A stretch of 64,000 bases of DNA from Hymenolepis diminuta (lineage: Eukaryota; Platyhelminthes; Cestoda; Cyclophyllidea; Hymenolepididae), in contig CAADRB010000099.1 in NCBI GenBank assembly GCA_900708905.1, positions 124,001-188,000 of the forward strand, in the 5' to 3' direction. Of the stretch, positions 63,891-64,000 are shown piece by piece (positions within the stretch are counted from its first letter, which is position 1; every line of letters begins with the position of its first letter). The notes below the pieces were generated by a model that was not told where the DNA came from, ran no database searches, and saw only the letters and a list, made by a program, of their open reading frames with translations. Position numbers and translations under genes: made by a program.

Positions 63891-64000
63891 CCAGCAGACG
63901 TGCATAGTCATGACTTCATTCGGGTCAAACTGTCAAACCAGTCTCTTCTCCCCAACCCTACCTCGATGGTTCTCCTCTCATCGCACACACACAAATCAAT

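Larger units (their letters stand above)
62755..64000 (+). other. Right end: MYPT-like intron continuing out of the window
   Basis: After CG|GTATGA at 62755 no further exon of the family was recognised. The stretch holds two SINE-like fragments (63508-63670, 63805-63890) and otherwise AT-rich sequence. Confidence 0.5.

Overview
The window is eukaryotic nuclear DNA. It is AT-rich, and its genes are split by many GT-AG introns. It carries four recognisable protein-coding genes and one probable nested gene. Very small introns of 33, 34 and 38 nt sit at the 5' ends of two genes, next to introns of 2-6 kb further 3'. That pattern is known from parasitic flatworms (schistosomes, tapeworms), so a neodermatan flatworm, perhaps a cestode, is the most likely source. 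This is inference; no species-diagnostic sequence was recognised.

Layout. (1) 1-37645, + strand: a VPS13D-type lipid-transfer protein in about 44 exons. It is truncated only at its 5' end and has roughly 4,800 codons in the window. Its UBA domain and its ricin-like stretch, both typical of VPS13D, separate it from VPS13A/B/C. (2) 34350-35442, - strand: a chain of six phase-compatible short exons, two introns of which are 37 nt, lies inside the long penultimate-region intron of VPS13D. It looks like a nested, kelch-like gene or gene fragment. (3) 38948-39400, + strand: intronless NHP2 (H/ACA snoRNP protein). (4) 43244-39551, - strand: a SYAP1-like BSD-domain protein in six exons, converging on NHP2 with only 150 bp between stop codons. 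(5) 43245-48260: intergenic, with two diverged, oppositely oriented LTR-like copies. (6) 48261 to beyond the right edge, + strand: a myosin phosphatase targeting subunit (MYPT/PPP1R12-like) with an N-terminal RVNF PP1-docking motif, ankyrin repeats and a charged Lys/Glu-rich segment. Its 3' end is outside the window.

The four genes have no obvious shared pathway; this is ordinary eukaryotic gene order. The accessory content is mostly repeats in the MYPT and SYAP1 introns and in the intergenic region: tRNA-derived SINE-like fragments, a tandemly duplicated ~0.8 kb repeat unit, the LTR-like pair, simple repeats, and a G-run containing an ambiguous base. Exon borders were set by eye from splice consensus, reading-phase agreement and protein-family similarity. 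No search or RNA evidence was available.
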